Source: Zopfochytrium polystomum (taxonomy: Eukaryota > Chytridiomycota > Chytridiomycetes > Chytridiales > Chytridiaceae). From it: 21,890 nt of DNA. The notes under the pieces are model-generated. The model was not told the origin of the DNA and did no database searches. It saw only the letters and a list, made by a program, of their open reading frames with translations. Positions 1 through 9,776 of the stretch are shown here, one piece after another. The stretch's first letter is position 1. Each line of letters opens with the position of its first letter. The position numbers and the translations under genes are program-made. The DNA lies in the NCBI GenBank assembly GCA_025765615.1, contig JAIVFJ010000582.1, positions 1-21,890 of the forward strand, in the 5' to 3' direction.

Positions 1-74
1 ACGTCTGATGTCTGAGCTTGGGATTCGATATCCAATGGTTGTCCCTGCAACACAAGCCCTGCAAGGTAGGTTGA

Positions 75-461
75 CCAATCTCCCCTCAGAGTGTAATTGA
101 TATTGTGTCAATTGCGTGCAAAGAATCATCCCAGCTAGCTGCGACCTTTCTGAAGGAAAATAACCTTTCCAACAAAACTGGGAAAAAAGGTTCCTACATT
201 GGGCCGTTGACAATAATAGCAATCTCATTCTTCCTTCACCACCAATCAAAAGCGAAGTTAACAAGTGAGGAAGAAAAAAAATTGCAGAGCTGCGCTGCTC
301 TTTACCAACAAGCAAGTCGAAAGGAAAAAGGAAATTTGACCAACCAACTATTGGGGGAACTTAATCAAGCAGCCCAGAGACCTTGGTCTCGGATTGCAGT
401 TCAGCGATGGCTGAACAACTACAACAAAAACCTTTTAAAATTGGGCCAGTCAAATACATAA
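75..461 (+). other. Unrecognised open frame, possible exon or transposon-derived fragment
   Basis: An open frame runs about 129 codons from just after a TGA at 72-74 to TAA-like closure at 461. It has no ATG near its start (the first possible non-canonical start is a GTG at 105), so it is more likely an exon or a decayed fragment than a complete gene. The peptide is hydrophilic and Lys/Gln-rich after a short hydrophobic patch, and ends in 'RPWSRIAVQRWLNNYNKN', which has the look of a helix-turn-helix recognition helix. I do not recognise the family. A different frame is open over bases 2-97, so an upstream exon is possible. Bases 560-625 hold another short coding-like stretch (frame reading SVRDICHEYKHISVGHLSAL), which may belong to the same decayed element. 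Confidence 0.25.
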
Positions 462-1250
462 CCTACTTCTGTTCAGAGCTGTTCAAGGGTGATTTTGTCT
501 AGGACACTGGGTATCCTTAGTTATGATATCCAACCATTCAGGTTATTATTTCTTTACCATATGGCCCTGGACATGTCTGTCAGAGATATTTGCCATGAAT
601 ATAAGCACATTTCAGTAGGTCATTTGAGCGCATTATGAGTCGTGGAAATCTTTCTTCCTTCTCTACATATTCTCGTCTTGGGAATATTCTAGAGACATCT
701 TTTTTGGCTTGTCCCAAAATATTTTCAGAAATCCGTTCTGCAGACAAGTTCATTGAAGTCACTGTTGGAACATGCCCTCGCGAGAGAAAATGGAAGAATC
801 AACAGAAGATAAAAAACTTGACTTGTCATGCCCTTCCCCGCGGCCACATGAGCGACCTGAGATCGCGATCACATCGTCGTCGAGATCACACTCGACACTG
901 TCGGATTTCAACACCTTACCAGGGAGAGTTCTCCACCGTTAAAGGAGGCTACCCAAAAAGCGATCAAGCGATTGTCGATCGAGGAATCGAACTGAAGCTG
1001 TCCACCGTGTTGAGAAAGCGATCGTCTTCACCAGTCAGCTAAACAGCCACTGCCAACCTTCACAATTGCGATCGGTCTCAACACCGTCGACACCGAATTC
1101 CACACAATCACTATCAATTTCTTCCCACCAAGTGACTGTACCCCGTCGAACTCTGAGTGATCGATTCACCAGCTTCAGTTGAAAGTGCTGTGGAACACTC
1201 ATTTTAACTTCTCTTGTTCCAGCTGTTACCTTCATTCTCCCCCTAACGCG
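462..1250. other. No recognisable gene; leader side of the copia element
   Basis: Frames are open for up to about 135 codons here but none carries a motif I recognise. This is where a 5' LTR and primer-binding site of the copia element would be expected. I compared it by eye with the sequence after the element's RNase H (about 6540-6970) and found no convincing long terminal repeat and no TGG-type primer-binding site. The only shared word, 14 bases at 831-844 and 6999-7012, is what chance would give in a window this size. Confidence 0.4.
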
Positions 1251-2567
1251 ATGAGCGAGCCAAGTGTGAAGCTCCTGCACCGTCAGCTAGTCAACCCTGT
1301 CGACTTCACAAGATGGATGGACTATGTGGGGGGCATTTTGCCAGTAAGCAAGCAAGTGCTGCTGTCCGTGTCCGACTTGCGCACAAAGTTGCTGCTGTCC
1401 CAGCAGTTCCCGCTACAGACACAACCGCCGCGATTCCTGCCGTCCCTGAGCATTTCAAGTTCTGGTCAGCAAACCCCCCAGCTGGATATAACGAATGGGA
1501 AGTCATGCATATCACCCACGAGTACGTCCCAAACAACCCAGAATATGTTGGCTACTGGACATTTAGCATGACGCAAACTTCTTCCAGGAACCTATGACCA
1601 AAATCGGGCTGGGATGCTGCACATCTATCAACCACATAAGCGGAGACTCTGAACATGAAAACTCAGTGTTATTAAGTTTGTCTTTCAGGCACTTGAAGAA
1701 CTCAAGAGGAAAATTGGACGCATTGACGAAGCACAGGCGCGTGCAATGATTTGCAAGATTGCTGCCCTCAAGATTGAACCGGGGGGGAAGATTGCTGATT
1801 TTCAACCTATATTTGATAAGCACTATAGAGACCTAGCCGAAGTAAGAGCCTTGCCCCCAGGGGTGTCTTAGGCAAAAATCAAACGAAATGCTGAAGTTTG
1901 AGTCAATGGTGGATCAACTGACAGAATGCTTAGAGGACGAGAGTAACTGGCACATTCGAACTGAGAACTATCTATCTCGAGTGGACAACAACACCATCAA
2001 AAGACATGACTGCCCTCTTTGCCTTCCTCAAGACTATGGAAGCCCCGCAACAAACCTAGAGGACCAACTGTCGCAACCACTAGCGGAGCCAGTCAATGAG
2101 GCTGCACTACTTAGCAATATCCACGACCGCCCAGAGCAAAGGCGCTCCCACCAGGCTGAGCAACACCACCAAGGCAGAGAAATCCGTGGTGGGCGCCGCC
2201 ATGGCCGGGGTGGCCGCGCTGGGCGACAGGGTAGAGAACGGCATGCAGAACGGCATTCTGAGCGACGTGGACACCACACCTCCCAAACTCAGAGACGAGC
2301 AGAAATCGAGCTGCACATGGCGCAGTGCCCGAGGCCAACACCCCAGGCGCTACAGCTCAGGATCAGCGACAAGGAGTTACGCCGCTGGGGAAATCAGTGC
2401 TATGTCACCATTGTGGGAAGGAGAACCACGTTGCAAAAGACTGCATCATGAGGAAACGGGACAAGCCAGTCGCACTTATTGCCACAGGCAGCACCAGTGA
2501 CGTGCCATCTATTGACGATAGCGAGACTGGCAGGAGCGACCCTGGGGAGTATTCGTCGGATTTTTAG
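1251..2567 (+). pseudogene. gag: copia Gag, frame-disrupted, with RGG-rich region and CCHC zinc knuckle
   Basis: The likely start is the ATG at 1251. The Gag reading passes through several frames: 1251-about 1395; about 1395-1597 (Ala/Val/Pro repeats then 'HFKFWSANPPAGYNEWEVMH'); 1683-1871 (a helical segment, 'ELKRKIGRIDEAQARAMICK', ending in TAG at 1869); 1888-about 2310 ('FESMVDQLTECLEDESNW', then an RGG-rich basic stretch 'REIRGGRRHGRGGRAGRQGR'); and 2325-2567. The last part holds a perfect nucleocapsid knuckle C-X2-C-X4-H-X4-C at 2403-2444 (CHHCGKENHVAKDC). The stretch just before 1689 ends in a pyrimidine-rich TTTGTCTTTCAG that resembles a 3' splice site, so one of the frame changes could be an intron instead of damage. 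Gag packages the element RNA into virus-like particles. Confidence 0.7.
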
Positions 2568-2671
2568 TTGGCCCGAGGCACCCACCTCGGGCACGTCAAA
2601 AGCAGACCTCTAACTTCCAACCAGCACCTCATGTCCCCAAACACCTCGCCCTTTCATCATCGTCACCCACC

Positions 2672-4579
2672 ATGTTCAAGGAATCACCCATCGTTGTCGA
2701 CTCTGGCTGTGTCAAGACCATTCTCAAAGACACTCACCTTTTCACATCCTACACCGAACGCACCTTGTCTGTTGGAACCATTGACAAAGACTCCACCCTG
2801 CTCAAAATCAAAGGCGTTGGACCAGCAAGAATCCCTCTCCAAAACGGTGTGGAGATTGTAATCAAGGAAGCCTGCTACGCTCCAAGCGCTCGTTACAGTC
2901 TCCTCGCCACAAACGACCTTCAAGAAGATGGGAAGTTTTTCTTTTCTAAGTTCAAAGGCCCCCCTGGTGTTATCTTGAAAACTAGTGACGAGTCCCCCAT
3001 TGGCCGCTGTGTCAAATGCTCAGGACTTCACTTCCTCGTCACCAAGAATTCAAAGCTTCATCGACTCAGTCACACAGCTGCTGCTACCATTGCAATGGTT
3101 CATCAGGAGACCTTTCCATCACCTGACGGCCCATCACGAGTCTCTACCAAAGCAGAACAACTTCGCATCGCTGAGGTTGAGTGGCTGCATCGCGCACTGG
3201 GTCATGACGGCTTCCAGCGCCTAGGCTACATGCTTCACCACCGAACGACAGCAGACCTTCCACTGCTCAACACCTCTCACGTCCCCAAGTGCGAGATCTG
3301 CGTTGCGGCCAAGATGTGCCAGAAGAATTTCACAGCCCGTCCTGATGAGCCAATTCCCTTAGCACACACCCTCAACGTTGATGTCAATTCAATCCCCATC
3401 ACCTCCTTTGACAGCTGCAACTACGCAGTCACTGTTGTTTGCGAGAGCACCCGCTATTCATGGAATGAGCCCATCCCCCGAAAGAGCAACGCCTTACCAT
3501 TCCTTATTAAGTTAATCCTTTTCCTTGAGAAAACTGAGGGACAAAAAATCCAGATCATCCGCCTGGATCGAGGAAAAGAAAACTTCAACCAGACGTTCAA
3601 GTCCTTCTGCGATTCGCGTGGCATTCAGCCCAAACCTTCGCCATCGCAAACCCTGCAGATGAATTCGGTTGCAGAACGCCACATCCAGATTGTGACGGAT
3701 ATGACTCGCTCTCTTCTCCTTGGCGCTCCCAATGTTCCTCTCACCTTTTGGAGCTATGCATATCGGCAAGCCTTGCAGATCAAGAACTGCCTCCCAAATG
3801 TGCAGCGAGGCATCTTCTCACTGCATGAGGGCCAGCACCACATACCTCCACAAGTTAGCCACTTTCGAACTTTTGGTTCCAAGTGCTTCTACCAGGTCAG
3901 CCCAACTCTTCGCAAGAAACTAGACCCCAAGGGCCGTCCAGCTGTCTACCTCGGCTCTGTTTCACAATCAGTTTCAGTGTTGTGGGAGCTCCAAGAGCAG
4001 AGCATCATCTACCAGCGCTACCATGACATTGTCTTCTTTGAAGACAAGTTCCCTCCTTTTACTGGGGTTCACGCTGTGAGGGGGGGGATTGAGAGCATCA
4101 GCGTTAACCTCCCGCCACTTTCAGACCTCAGTCACCCAGCATGTGAAAAGGCAGTCCAATCAGTCATTCATGCAGAGCAGATTCTCCAGCAGGCACTGCA
4201 GCAAAAAGTGCAGAAGCAGCAGCAGAAGGTGGGGCATGACAAAGCACAGACAGTGCCAGCACCGAAGAAGCGGGGGCGACCACCAAAGTCGTCACTAGCT
4301 CCACAACAACCACCACCTGCAGAGCCACTGCCTGAACCACCACCACAAACTGCATCACCAGAAACAGTAGTGGCCCCCAGCATTGACCCTGACCTACCAC
4401 CACCAAAGAAGAAACATGGACAACCAAGAAAGAACCCAACCAACAACCAACTGGTCAGTAACCCTGAGATTCACCATACTAACAAACAATTCTCTATGCC
4501 CTTTACCTCTTCAAAACACATCAAAACAATTAACACAACCTCATCCCACCAAAACCATCACTCATGCAGGGAGCTGTAG
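2672..4579 (+). CDS. pol: copia Pol, protease-integrase part
   Basis: A 635-codon frame. The protease active site is D10-S11-G12 near the start; the frame is in fact open upstream of this ATG to at least 2540, overlapping the end of Gag. The GAG-pre-integrase HHCC finger is H173, H178, C207, C210. The integrase catalytic triad is complete: D237 (LNVDVNS), D299 (IRLDRGKEN) and E335 (NSVAERH), and the copia-type C-terminal motif 'FGSKCFYQVSPTLRKKLDPK' follows. After about residue 500 comes a Lys/Gln/Pro-rich linker with 'KKRGRPPK', an AT-hook-like or nuclear-targeting sequence. The frame runs out before RT; continuation needs at least two frame changes between about 4440 and 4800. Protease processes Gag-Pol and integrase inserts the cDNA. 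Confidence 0.85.
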   Translation: MFKESPIVVDSGCVKTILKDTHLFTSYTERTLSVGTIDKDSTLLKIKGVGPARIPLQNGVEIVIKEACYAPSARYSLLATNDLQEDGKFFFSKFKGPPGVILKTSDESPIGRCVKCSGLHFLVTKNSKLHRLSHTAAATIAMVHQETFPSPDGPSRVSTKAEQLRIAEVEWLHRALGHDGFQRLGYMLHHRTTADLPLLNTSHVPKCEICVAAKMCQKNFTARPDEPIPLAHTLNVDVNSIPITSFDSCNYAVTVVCESTRYSWNEPIPRKSNALPFLIKLILFLEKTEGQKIQIIRLDRGKENFNQTFKSFCDSRGIQPKPSPSQTLQMNSVAERHIQIVTDMTRSLLLGAPNVPLTFWSYAYRQALQIKNCLPNVQRGIFSLHEGQHHIPPQVSHFRTFGSKCFYQVSPTLRKKLDPKGRPAVYLGSVSQSVSVLWELQEQSIIYQRYHDIVFFEDKFPPFTGVHAVRGGIESISVNLPPLSDLSHPACEKAVQSVIHAEQILQQALQQKVQKQQQKVGHDKAQTVPAPKKRGRPPKSSLAPQQPPPAEPLPEPPPQTASPETVVAPSIDPDLPPPKKKHGQPRKNPTNNQLVSNPEIHHTNKQFSMPFTSSKHIKTINTTSSHQNHHSCREL

Positions 4580-4793
4580 CACAGGGCACCACTGGTGTGG
4601 TTGGGGACTGTCCTTCCAGCGGCGCTAGGGGCAGTGGGCCCAGCGGCTTTGTAGACATGGCATCTCAGTCCAGCGCAGAGATTCTGGTGGCTGTGGATGG
4701 TGAGAGCCCCGTGGGGTGGGGCTCTGCGCCCACGCGAGCCTGGGATACTCACATCGCTAGGGTGGAAGGCCCAGTGATGCAGCGGAACCAGCC

Positions 4794-5744
4794 ATGCCAA
4801 GTGACCCACCTGCTGCTGAGAGTGCTCCTGACGTGCCAGATGCGTTATTTGCGTGCAGACCATATGAGGACTCTGACGACAACGACGATCAATCTGTGTA
4901 CATGTCAGACTCAGATGACGAAGACAGACCACTCTTCGCTTTCAATGTCAACTCCAACACAGTTCGAGTGTCACCTGACACATACAAGGATCCGCTGACG
5001 CACGAGGAGGCCATGGCTTCACCCTTTGCCAAAGAGTGGAGAGAGGCTGAAGAGTACGAACTGAGCATGCTCCGCAGCATGGGCGTATTCATCGAAGCCA
5101 CAGCTCCACCCAACACAAACATTGTGAGTTGCAAGTGGGTATACAAGCTGAAGTTCAAACCTGACGGCACCATCGAACGATTTCGCGCGAGACTTGTTGC
5201 TCGTGGTTTCACACAGCAGCCCGGCGTTGACTTCACTCTGACATACTCGCCGGTAATTCGAGGTAACACTCTCCAATGGATGATTGCCCTCAGCACCCTG
5301 TATGGCTGGGACATGGAGATGATCAACATCTCCTCAGCCTACCTGTACGGAATACTTGATGTCGCCATCTTCATGGCGCAGCCATCTGGTGTACCAATCC
5401 TCCCTGGAATGGTTTGGTTACTCCAGAAGGGATTGTACGGGCTGAAGCAATCAGGTCGGACTTGGTACCTGCGCCTTGCAACACACCTACGGTCGAAGGG
5501 ATTCCAGCAGAGTTGGGCGGACCCATGCTTGTTCTGGCGGCAGAACCAGCATGGAATTTGCTTCATCCTCACCTATGTTGATGACCTCCCCTTGTTCGGT
5601 CACACTGCTGCTATCAAGGATGCGATTGCTGACCTCAAGGGGGAGTTCAAGCTTCGGGAGCTTGGGAAGCTCACCTACGTTCTCTCAATGGAAGTTATCC
5701 GTGATTCAAACTTCACAATCATTCACCAAGCTAACTTCATCTGA
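4794..5744 (+). pseudogene. pol: copia reverse transcriptase, catalytic Asp changed to Asn, ends at in-frame TGA
   Basis: The 316-codon frame starts with an acidic Asp/Ser-rich linker and then an RVT_2 domain: 'EEAMASPFAKEWREAEEYEL', 'SCKWVYKLKFKPDG', 'RFRARLVARGFTQQPGVDF', 'QKGLYGLKQSGRTWY' and the catalytic box YVDD at residues 261-264. Motif A, normally [L/M]DVKxAFLxG, reads INISSAYLYG, so the metal-binding Asp is Asn178 (AAC at 5325-5327). The TGA at 5742-5744 stops the frame at 'HQANFI', where the family normally continues; sequence after it is coding in the same frame, so this is a point mutation and not the natural end. Confidence 0.85.
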
Positions 5745-6590
5745 AACTTCCTATCTCGCTTTGAGGCTGAACACGGCGCTGTGAGGCCTCGAGGCGCACC
5801 ACTTAAGACTACCTCCAAGCTCACCCCTCGCGTGACAGAATCTATCGACCCTGACGAAGAGAGTGTCAACAGCACTGAGTATCTCCATGTGATTGGCAGC
5901 CTCAACTACGCAGCAACATCAACCAGACCAGACCTTGCACTCAGTGTCAGTCTACTTGGCTCCTTTGCCCAGGATCCATGCAGACGGCATTGGCGTGAGT
6001 TGTTGGATGTTGTTGGGTATGTAAAAGCCACTGCCACAGTTGGACTTCGCTACAGTGCAGACAGCAACCCTCAACCTGTCGGATACGCGGACGCATCATT
6101 CAACTCCCGCCATGACTCTCGCTCGCAGATAGCATACCTCGTACTGCTAGCAGGGGAGCAATTGGGTGGAAGTCGACGCGTTCGTCAACGATCCCCACAT
6201 CATCAACAGCAGCAGAATATATTGCCCTCAGTGAACTTGGTCGGGAGCTTGAGGCTATCAACAACCTTCACCTGTCGGTCAAGATGCCCCTCAAGCTACC
6301 ACTGACTGCTTATGAGGACAACACACCAACAATCCATATGACAGTGAACGATCTTCATACAGACCGCTCCAAGCACATTCGACTTCGCTACCACCACATC
6401 CGGTCGCTTGTTGAGGAAGGTCTTGTGCAGGTTGATCACGTCCCCTCCTTTGATCAGCTTGCTGATCTCCTCACCAAGCCACATGGACACGATATGGTTT
6501 TCGAAAGGCCGAATACTACTTGGACTTGTTGACCCGAGCAAGGGACCAGCCGAAAATAACAAGTTGATTGAGCATGTACGAACAATTAGG
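5745..6590 (+). pseudogene. pol: copia RNase H and Pol C-terminus, one or two frameshifts
   Basis: Directly continues the RT frame after the TGA. It contains the typical 'VIGSLNYAATSTRPDLALSV' and 'VGYADASFNSRHDSRSQIAYL' (first RNase H Asp). At 6153-6156 (GGGG) the frame moves by one base; one further G would restore 'GAIGWKSTRSS'. The second frame then carries 'STAAEYIALSE' (Glu), 'YEDNTPTIHM' (Asp), 'SKHIRLRYHHIRSL' and 'ADLLTKP', i.e. the complete RNase H set and the usual copia terminus. This frame closes at 6532; another frame shift near 6500 would extend it to a TGA at about 6588. RNase H removes the RNA strand during cDNA synthesis. Confidence 0.85.
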
Positions 6591-6940
6591 ACAAAACGCC
6601 GCAAAGATCACTTCCTTCAGAAACGGACCAAGGACAAGGAGAAGAATGCAGCGCATGGCGCCGCATGGAGGGCGCGCATGGCGCGCAAGGGTAAAGTAGT
6701 GGGTTCGGCCCCAGGGTGGGGCACCGGTTAGATTTTCCTTCTTTCATTTTGCCGTTTTGGGCACCCTTTTGTTTTCCCTACCTTTTTGCAGTACTCTCCC
6801 CAGCAGCGCCTTCCTGATACGTTTCCGTTCCTTACCCTGCTACGGTTTTCCCAGATTGGTCAATTGGTTTGGGTTTTTCACCCGGGCAGTGGCGTTTTAA
6901 ATTCTCTCACTCAGTTCCTTTCTTTGAGGTAGTTTTGCTT
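6591..6940. other. No gene seen; GC-rich patch then pyrimidine-rich stretch
   Basis: Bases 6645-6690 hold short repeats of the word GCGCATGG. From about 6725 to 6900 the + strand is T/C-rich (many CTTTT, CCTTTT words). No coding frame of interest. If the 3' LTR of the copia element exists it should lie here or just beyond, but I could not define it. Confidence 0.35.
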
Positions 6941-9237
6941 TTAAAGGCGCTTGTGCAAGGGGGAGTGTTGTCTCTTACGTGCCTCCGTCCATACTTTACC
7001 CTTCCCCGCGGCTAGAGCCTTGCCGCCCTTCGCCAGCGCCCCGTTGATCCGATTCGTCACAGCGTTCACCTTTTGCACGACCCCACCGCCGCCTCGCGCC
7101 GATTGGGTCTTCGCCCCACCTCCAGCAGACTTGCCTGCGCCGCCGGCGCCGCGTCCCGCCGCCGCAACTGGAGCATTGCCGCTGCCGCCTCCGCCGCCAC
7201 CTCGCGCCGTTTGCGTCTTGCCTCCACCTCCTCCACCGGCCTTGGCAGCCGCAACACCTGCCTCACCCCTGCCACCACCGCCCACACCGTCCTTTCCACC
7301 CCTGGCTCCCGCAGCACCACCGCCTCGTCCACCAGCCGTAACCGGCGCCTTGCTGCCACCTCCACCGCCGACGCCCTTGCCACCGCCAGCCCCACCGGCC
7401 CCTCCACGCGTCGTTTGGGCCTTTGCTCCGCCGCCAGCAGCCTTACCGGCAACCCCACCGCCACGAGCGCCGGCGGCACCGGCAACGCGGGGCGTTTGTG
7501 TCTTCACACCGTTCCTGGCGTCCCCGTCGCGGCAGTCGGAGCCTTGCCGCCGATGCCGCCGCCTCGCGCCGTCTGGGTGTTTCCTCCTCCGCCGGTCTTG
7601 GCCGCGACTCCACCGCCGCGAGTTGTCCCGCCCCCGCCAGCACCTTTGCCGGCACCCGTCGCGCCGCCGCGCGCTGCCGCGGCAGGACCCTTGCCTCCCT
7701 TACCGGCTCCGGCCACCGCGACCACTGGGGTCTTTCCTCCTCGACCACCACTACCAGCCTTAGCACCTGCGCCGCCTTTCCCACCTCCTGCGCCCCCACC
7801 AATTCGGCTGTTCCGGCGGCCGGTCTGGCGGCACCGGCCGCCGCGCCGGCGCCATTGCAGCTGCGGCTGCGGTGCTCCGAGCGGCGACTGTGCTACCGAC
7901 AGCCTTGCGGTTAGAGCCGGCGGCAGCGGCAGCGGCGGAGGCGACCTTGCCGAGGGATTTGCCGGCCGCGGCGGGGTCGCCGGCCGGAGCGTTGTGTTCC
8001 GGCGGCCGTTCGGGCGGCGCCGCTCGTTGCCGCGCCGGCACCGGCGCCGCGAGTGCTCGCGGTGGCGGGGGCGGCCTTGCCGAGGGATTTGCCGGCGACG
8101 GCGGGTGCTACTGTCGCCGAGCGCGGTGCGGTGGCGGCGGCCGCTTTGGCGACAGGCTTGGCTGTCTGCCTTGCGGCCACCTTTGTAAGACGTAGTAAGA
8201 ATGAGCGGATGATTAGCCAGTGGTTGTAATGAAAAGAAAGTGTTTGTACGGGCTACATACCCCCGGGAACCAAGTCGATGGCGCCGTTCGCCAGGGTTTT
8301 GCCGACATCTCTGGCGATATCTGGCGAAAGTTTTATCTTTTTTTTTTTTTTTTTTGAAAGTCAACAACGGATAAGCAAGGAAAAAATGGCAAAAACATGA
8401 CCCGTAACAAAGGGAGTGTGAAGAAGCGAGTTGAGGGGCTGGGCTTGTCGTTGTTGCGTACCTTTCGCACTCTCGTGCTTGACTATGCCTTTTACTGCAG
8501 CGACGCCGCCTTGCACCGCAGTGACACCCGCACTGATTGCTTTGCCGACTGTTTGTTTGAGGAATCACAAGTATTTACATGGAACGTTTACATCGGAAGA
8601 GGGGATCGTCTGCTCACTGGGGTTAGGTACCAAGTTCGCGATCGTTTTGATGTTCTGAAAGTTTTCATGAGAAAGGGTTGGGGAAAAAAAACGTGTGTCA
8701 TTTCAGCGGATAGTGTAAGTTTGTATGATCGATTGCCTCTAGCACACACCTTTAGATCCTGTTCTGAAGAAAAAGCAAAGATTTGTAAGTGAATGTCGCG
8801 ATACGACTGGAAGCCGCCTCACCATTTGGAAGGGCATTTTTCAGGGTGCCTAACGCACCCTTGCCAAGGTCTTTTCCGATAGCAGCAGGAATCCAAGAGG
8901 AAAGAAACAGGAGGCATTAGTTCTTGTCGCCCAGCTTCACGTTCAGAGTCGGGCAATCACTTGCTTTTGATGTTTTTCCCTTGCACAATATCTTTAGTGA
9001 CTGTGATTGCCGTCCGAACGGCTCCGCCTATGGCACGAGTCACTGCAGTAGTGGAGGTCAGATCCGTAGCAACTATCGGGGGTCAAAAATCCGCTGTAAA
9101 TCCTTGAGGGTGAGGTTGCCCGGGCGGAAGTTGGTGCAGATTTTGATGACACCGAGCGCGATTTCGAGAAGCCGGGCGAAGAAGCTCGCGCAGTTGTTGA
9201 GGAGCGGTTCAAGCTTGTTTGCGGCATCCTCCTCCAT
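6941..9237 (-). CDS. Candidate multi-exon gene, Gly/Ala/Lys-rich with repeated GK modules; family unknown
   Basis: Minus-strand model with start ATG at 9237 (MEEDAANKLEPLLNNC...). Exons that can be argued from coding sequence plus splice sites: 9237-9153, 9042-8961, 8870-8823, 8548-8462, 8320-8261, 8161-?, ?-7897, 7787-7504 region, and a last part down to 6941-6982. Donors include GTGTCA, GTGAGG, GTACGC, GTATGT and GTAGCA; acceptors CTGCAG, AACAG, GCCAG, GCGCAG. Three internal exons (48, 87, 60 nt) are multiples of three and start and end in phase 1. Each carries a short module such as DLGKGALGTLKNALPNG, GKAISAGVTAVQGGVAAVKG or DVGKTLANGAIDLVPG; later parts have two copies of GKSLGK. The tail is Gly/Ala/Lys-rich with 'KTQTARGG'-like repeats, like a histone H1 or other basic low-complexity protein. 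The exon 2 to 3 join does not keep frame in my model and the GC-rich part needs a frameshift or an unseen intron. I do not recognise the protein. Confidence 0.4.
7092..7585 (-). repeat. Degenerate tandem modules encoding KTQTARGG-like sequence
   Basis: Five related words occur near 7092, 7200, 7405, 7491 and 7562. On the minus strand they encode KTQSARGG, KTQTARGG, KAQTTRGG, KTQTPRVA and NTQTARGG, separated by Gly/Ala-rich spacers of variable length. On the + strand the same DNA would read as Pro-rich sequence (PPPRAVCVLPP and so on); I favour the minus strand because the neighbouring exons with good splice sites are on it. Confidence 0.5.
7921..8100. repeat. Diverged direct duplication, about 130-bp unit, GC-rich
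   Basis: A block around the word CCTTGCCGAGGGATTTGCCG occurs at about 7944-7963 and again at about 8074-8093, 130 bases apart. Similarity extends into a second shared block (GGCGGCCG.. near 7810-7850 and near 7990-8045). Read on the minus strand both copies encode GKSLGK. Because 130 is not a multiple of three, the two copies lie in different frames. Confidence 0.6.
8338..8355. repeat. Homopolymer T18
   Basis: Uninterrupted run of 18 T on the + strand. In the minus-strand gene model it lies as an A run inside the intron between the exons 8548-8462 and 8320-8261. Confidence 0.95.
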
Positions 9238-9239
9238 TG

Positions 9240-9776
9240 AGAACTACAAGTCTTCGGAGCACATTGGCTTCACGTTTGATGCCACTTCAGAGAGCGTCGG
9301 GAGGCGGGGTGGAGTGAAGTTAGTTCTCATAGCGAAGCGAGCATTTTGTGGAGTGTTTCGGGCGTGACGCGCTAGTCTGGGTTGACTCGGGCTGAGAGAG
9401 ATTGAAAGAAGAAAAAAATGAAAAGTGTTACGGGATCTGCAAATGTCCGGTTTGGGCGCGTACCCAACTTGGCCTCCCATTTTTTTCGTTCGGCGTCAAT
9501 CTGGCGCTGGTATCGCCTTGCTAGCACCAAACCGACCTTGGAGTTCGTTCCGAGGTAGAGGCAGACGGGCCTTTTTTCGTACAGTACCTGCAGTGGAGCT
9601 GGATTCCGAAGCATTTCGTTTACGATCGCGGCACGGCTCGCACGACCTTTTTTGTGTTACGAGGCGAATGCTCGCTGGGAAGGGTAAGAGGGCAAACTGG
9701 GAAGGGAAGTGATTTTTCGGCGAAAAAAGTGGGAGAGGAACCGTACCATCGTCTCGACAATGTTAGGGGAGGGATC
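9240..9776. other. No gene recognised; upstream region of the minus-strand modular gene
   Basis: Would hold the promoter and 5' leader of the gene starting at 9237. Two short minus-strand upstream frames precede its ATG (one begins at the ATG around 9327 and closes at 9244, seven bases before the gene's ATG). No clear TATA box was found. Confidence 0.3.

Larger units (their letters stand above)
1251..6590 (+). mobile_element. Ty1/copia (Pseudoviridae-type) retrotransposon, decayed, LTRs not found
   Basis: Domain order on the + strand is Gag, aspartic protease, GAG-pre-integrase zinc finger, integrase, reverse transcriptase (RVT_2 type), RNase H. Integrase before RT is diagnostic of Ty1/copia rather than Ty3/gypsy. 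The coding region is about 5.3 kb, normal for the group. It is not intact: Gag changes frame several times, PR-IN and RT are in different frames, RT is closed by a TGA at 5742-5744, and RNase H contains a frameshift at a G run (6153-6156). No flanking LTR could be identified, so the exact ends are unknown; the limits given are those of the recognisable coding sequence. Confidence 0.9.

Noticed and set aside
6955..6972. Sequence CAAGGGGGAG|TGTTG resembling a copia polypurine tract and LTR start
   Set aside because: No matching LTR copy was found upstream of Gag, and the same bases overlap the end of the minus-strand Gly/Ala/Lys-rich frame next to a splice-donor-like GTAAGA. Too weak to call an LTR.
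831..7012. Shared 14-base word CCCTTCCCCGCGGC at 831-844 and 6999-7012 as a possible LTR pair
   Set aside because: No similarity on either side, and about one such chance match is expected in 22 kb.
6951..7763. Long + strand Pro-rich frame opposite the Gly/Ala/Lys-rich frame
   Set aside because: It is the complement of a GC-rich repeat and lacks an ATG; the neighbouring exons with good splice sites are on the minus strand. Kept only as an alternative.
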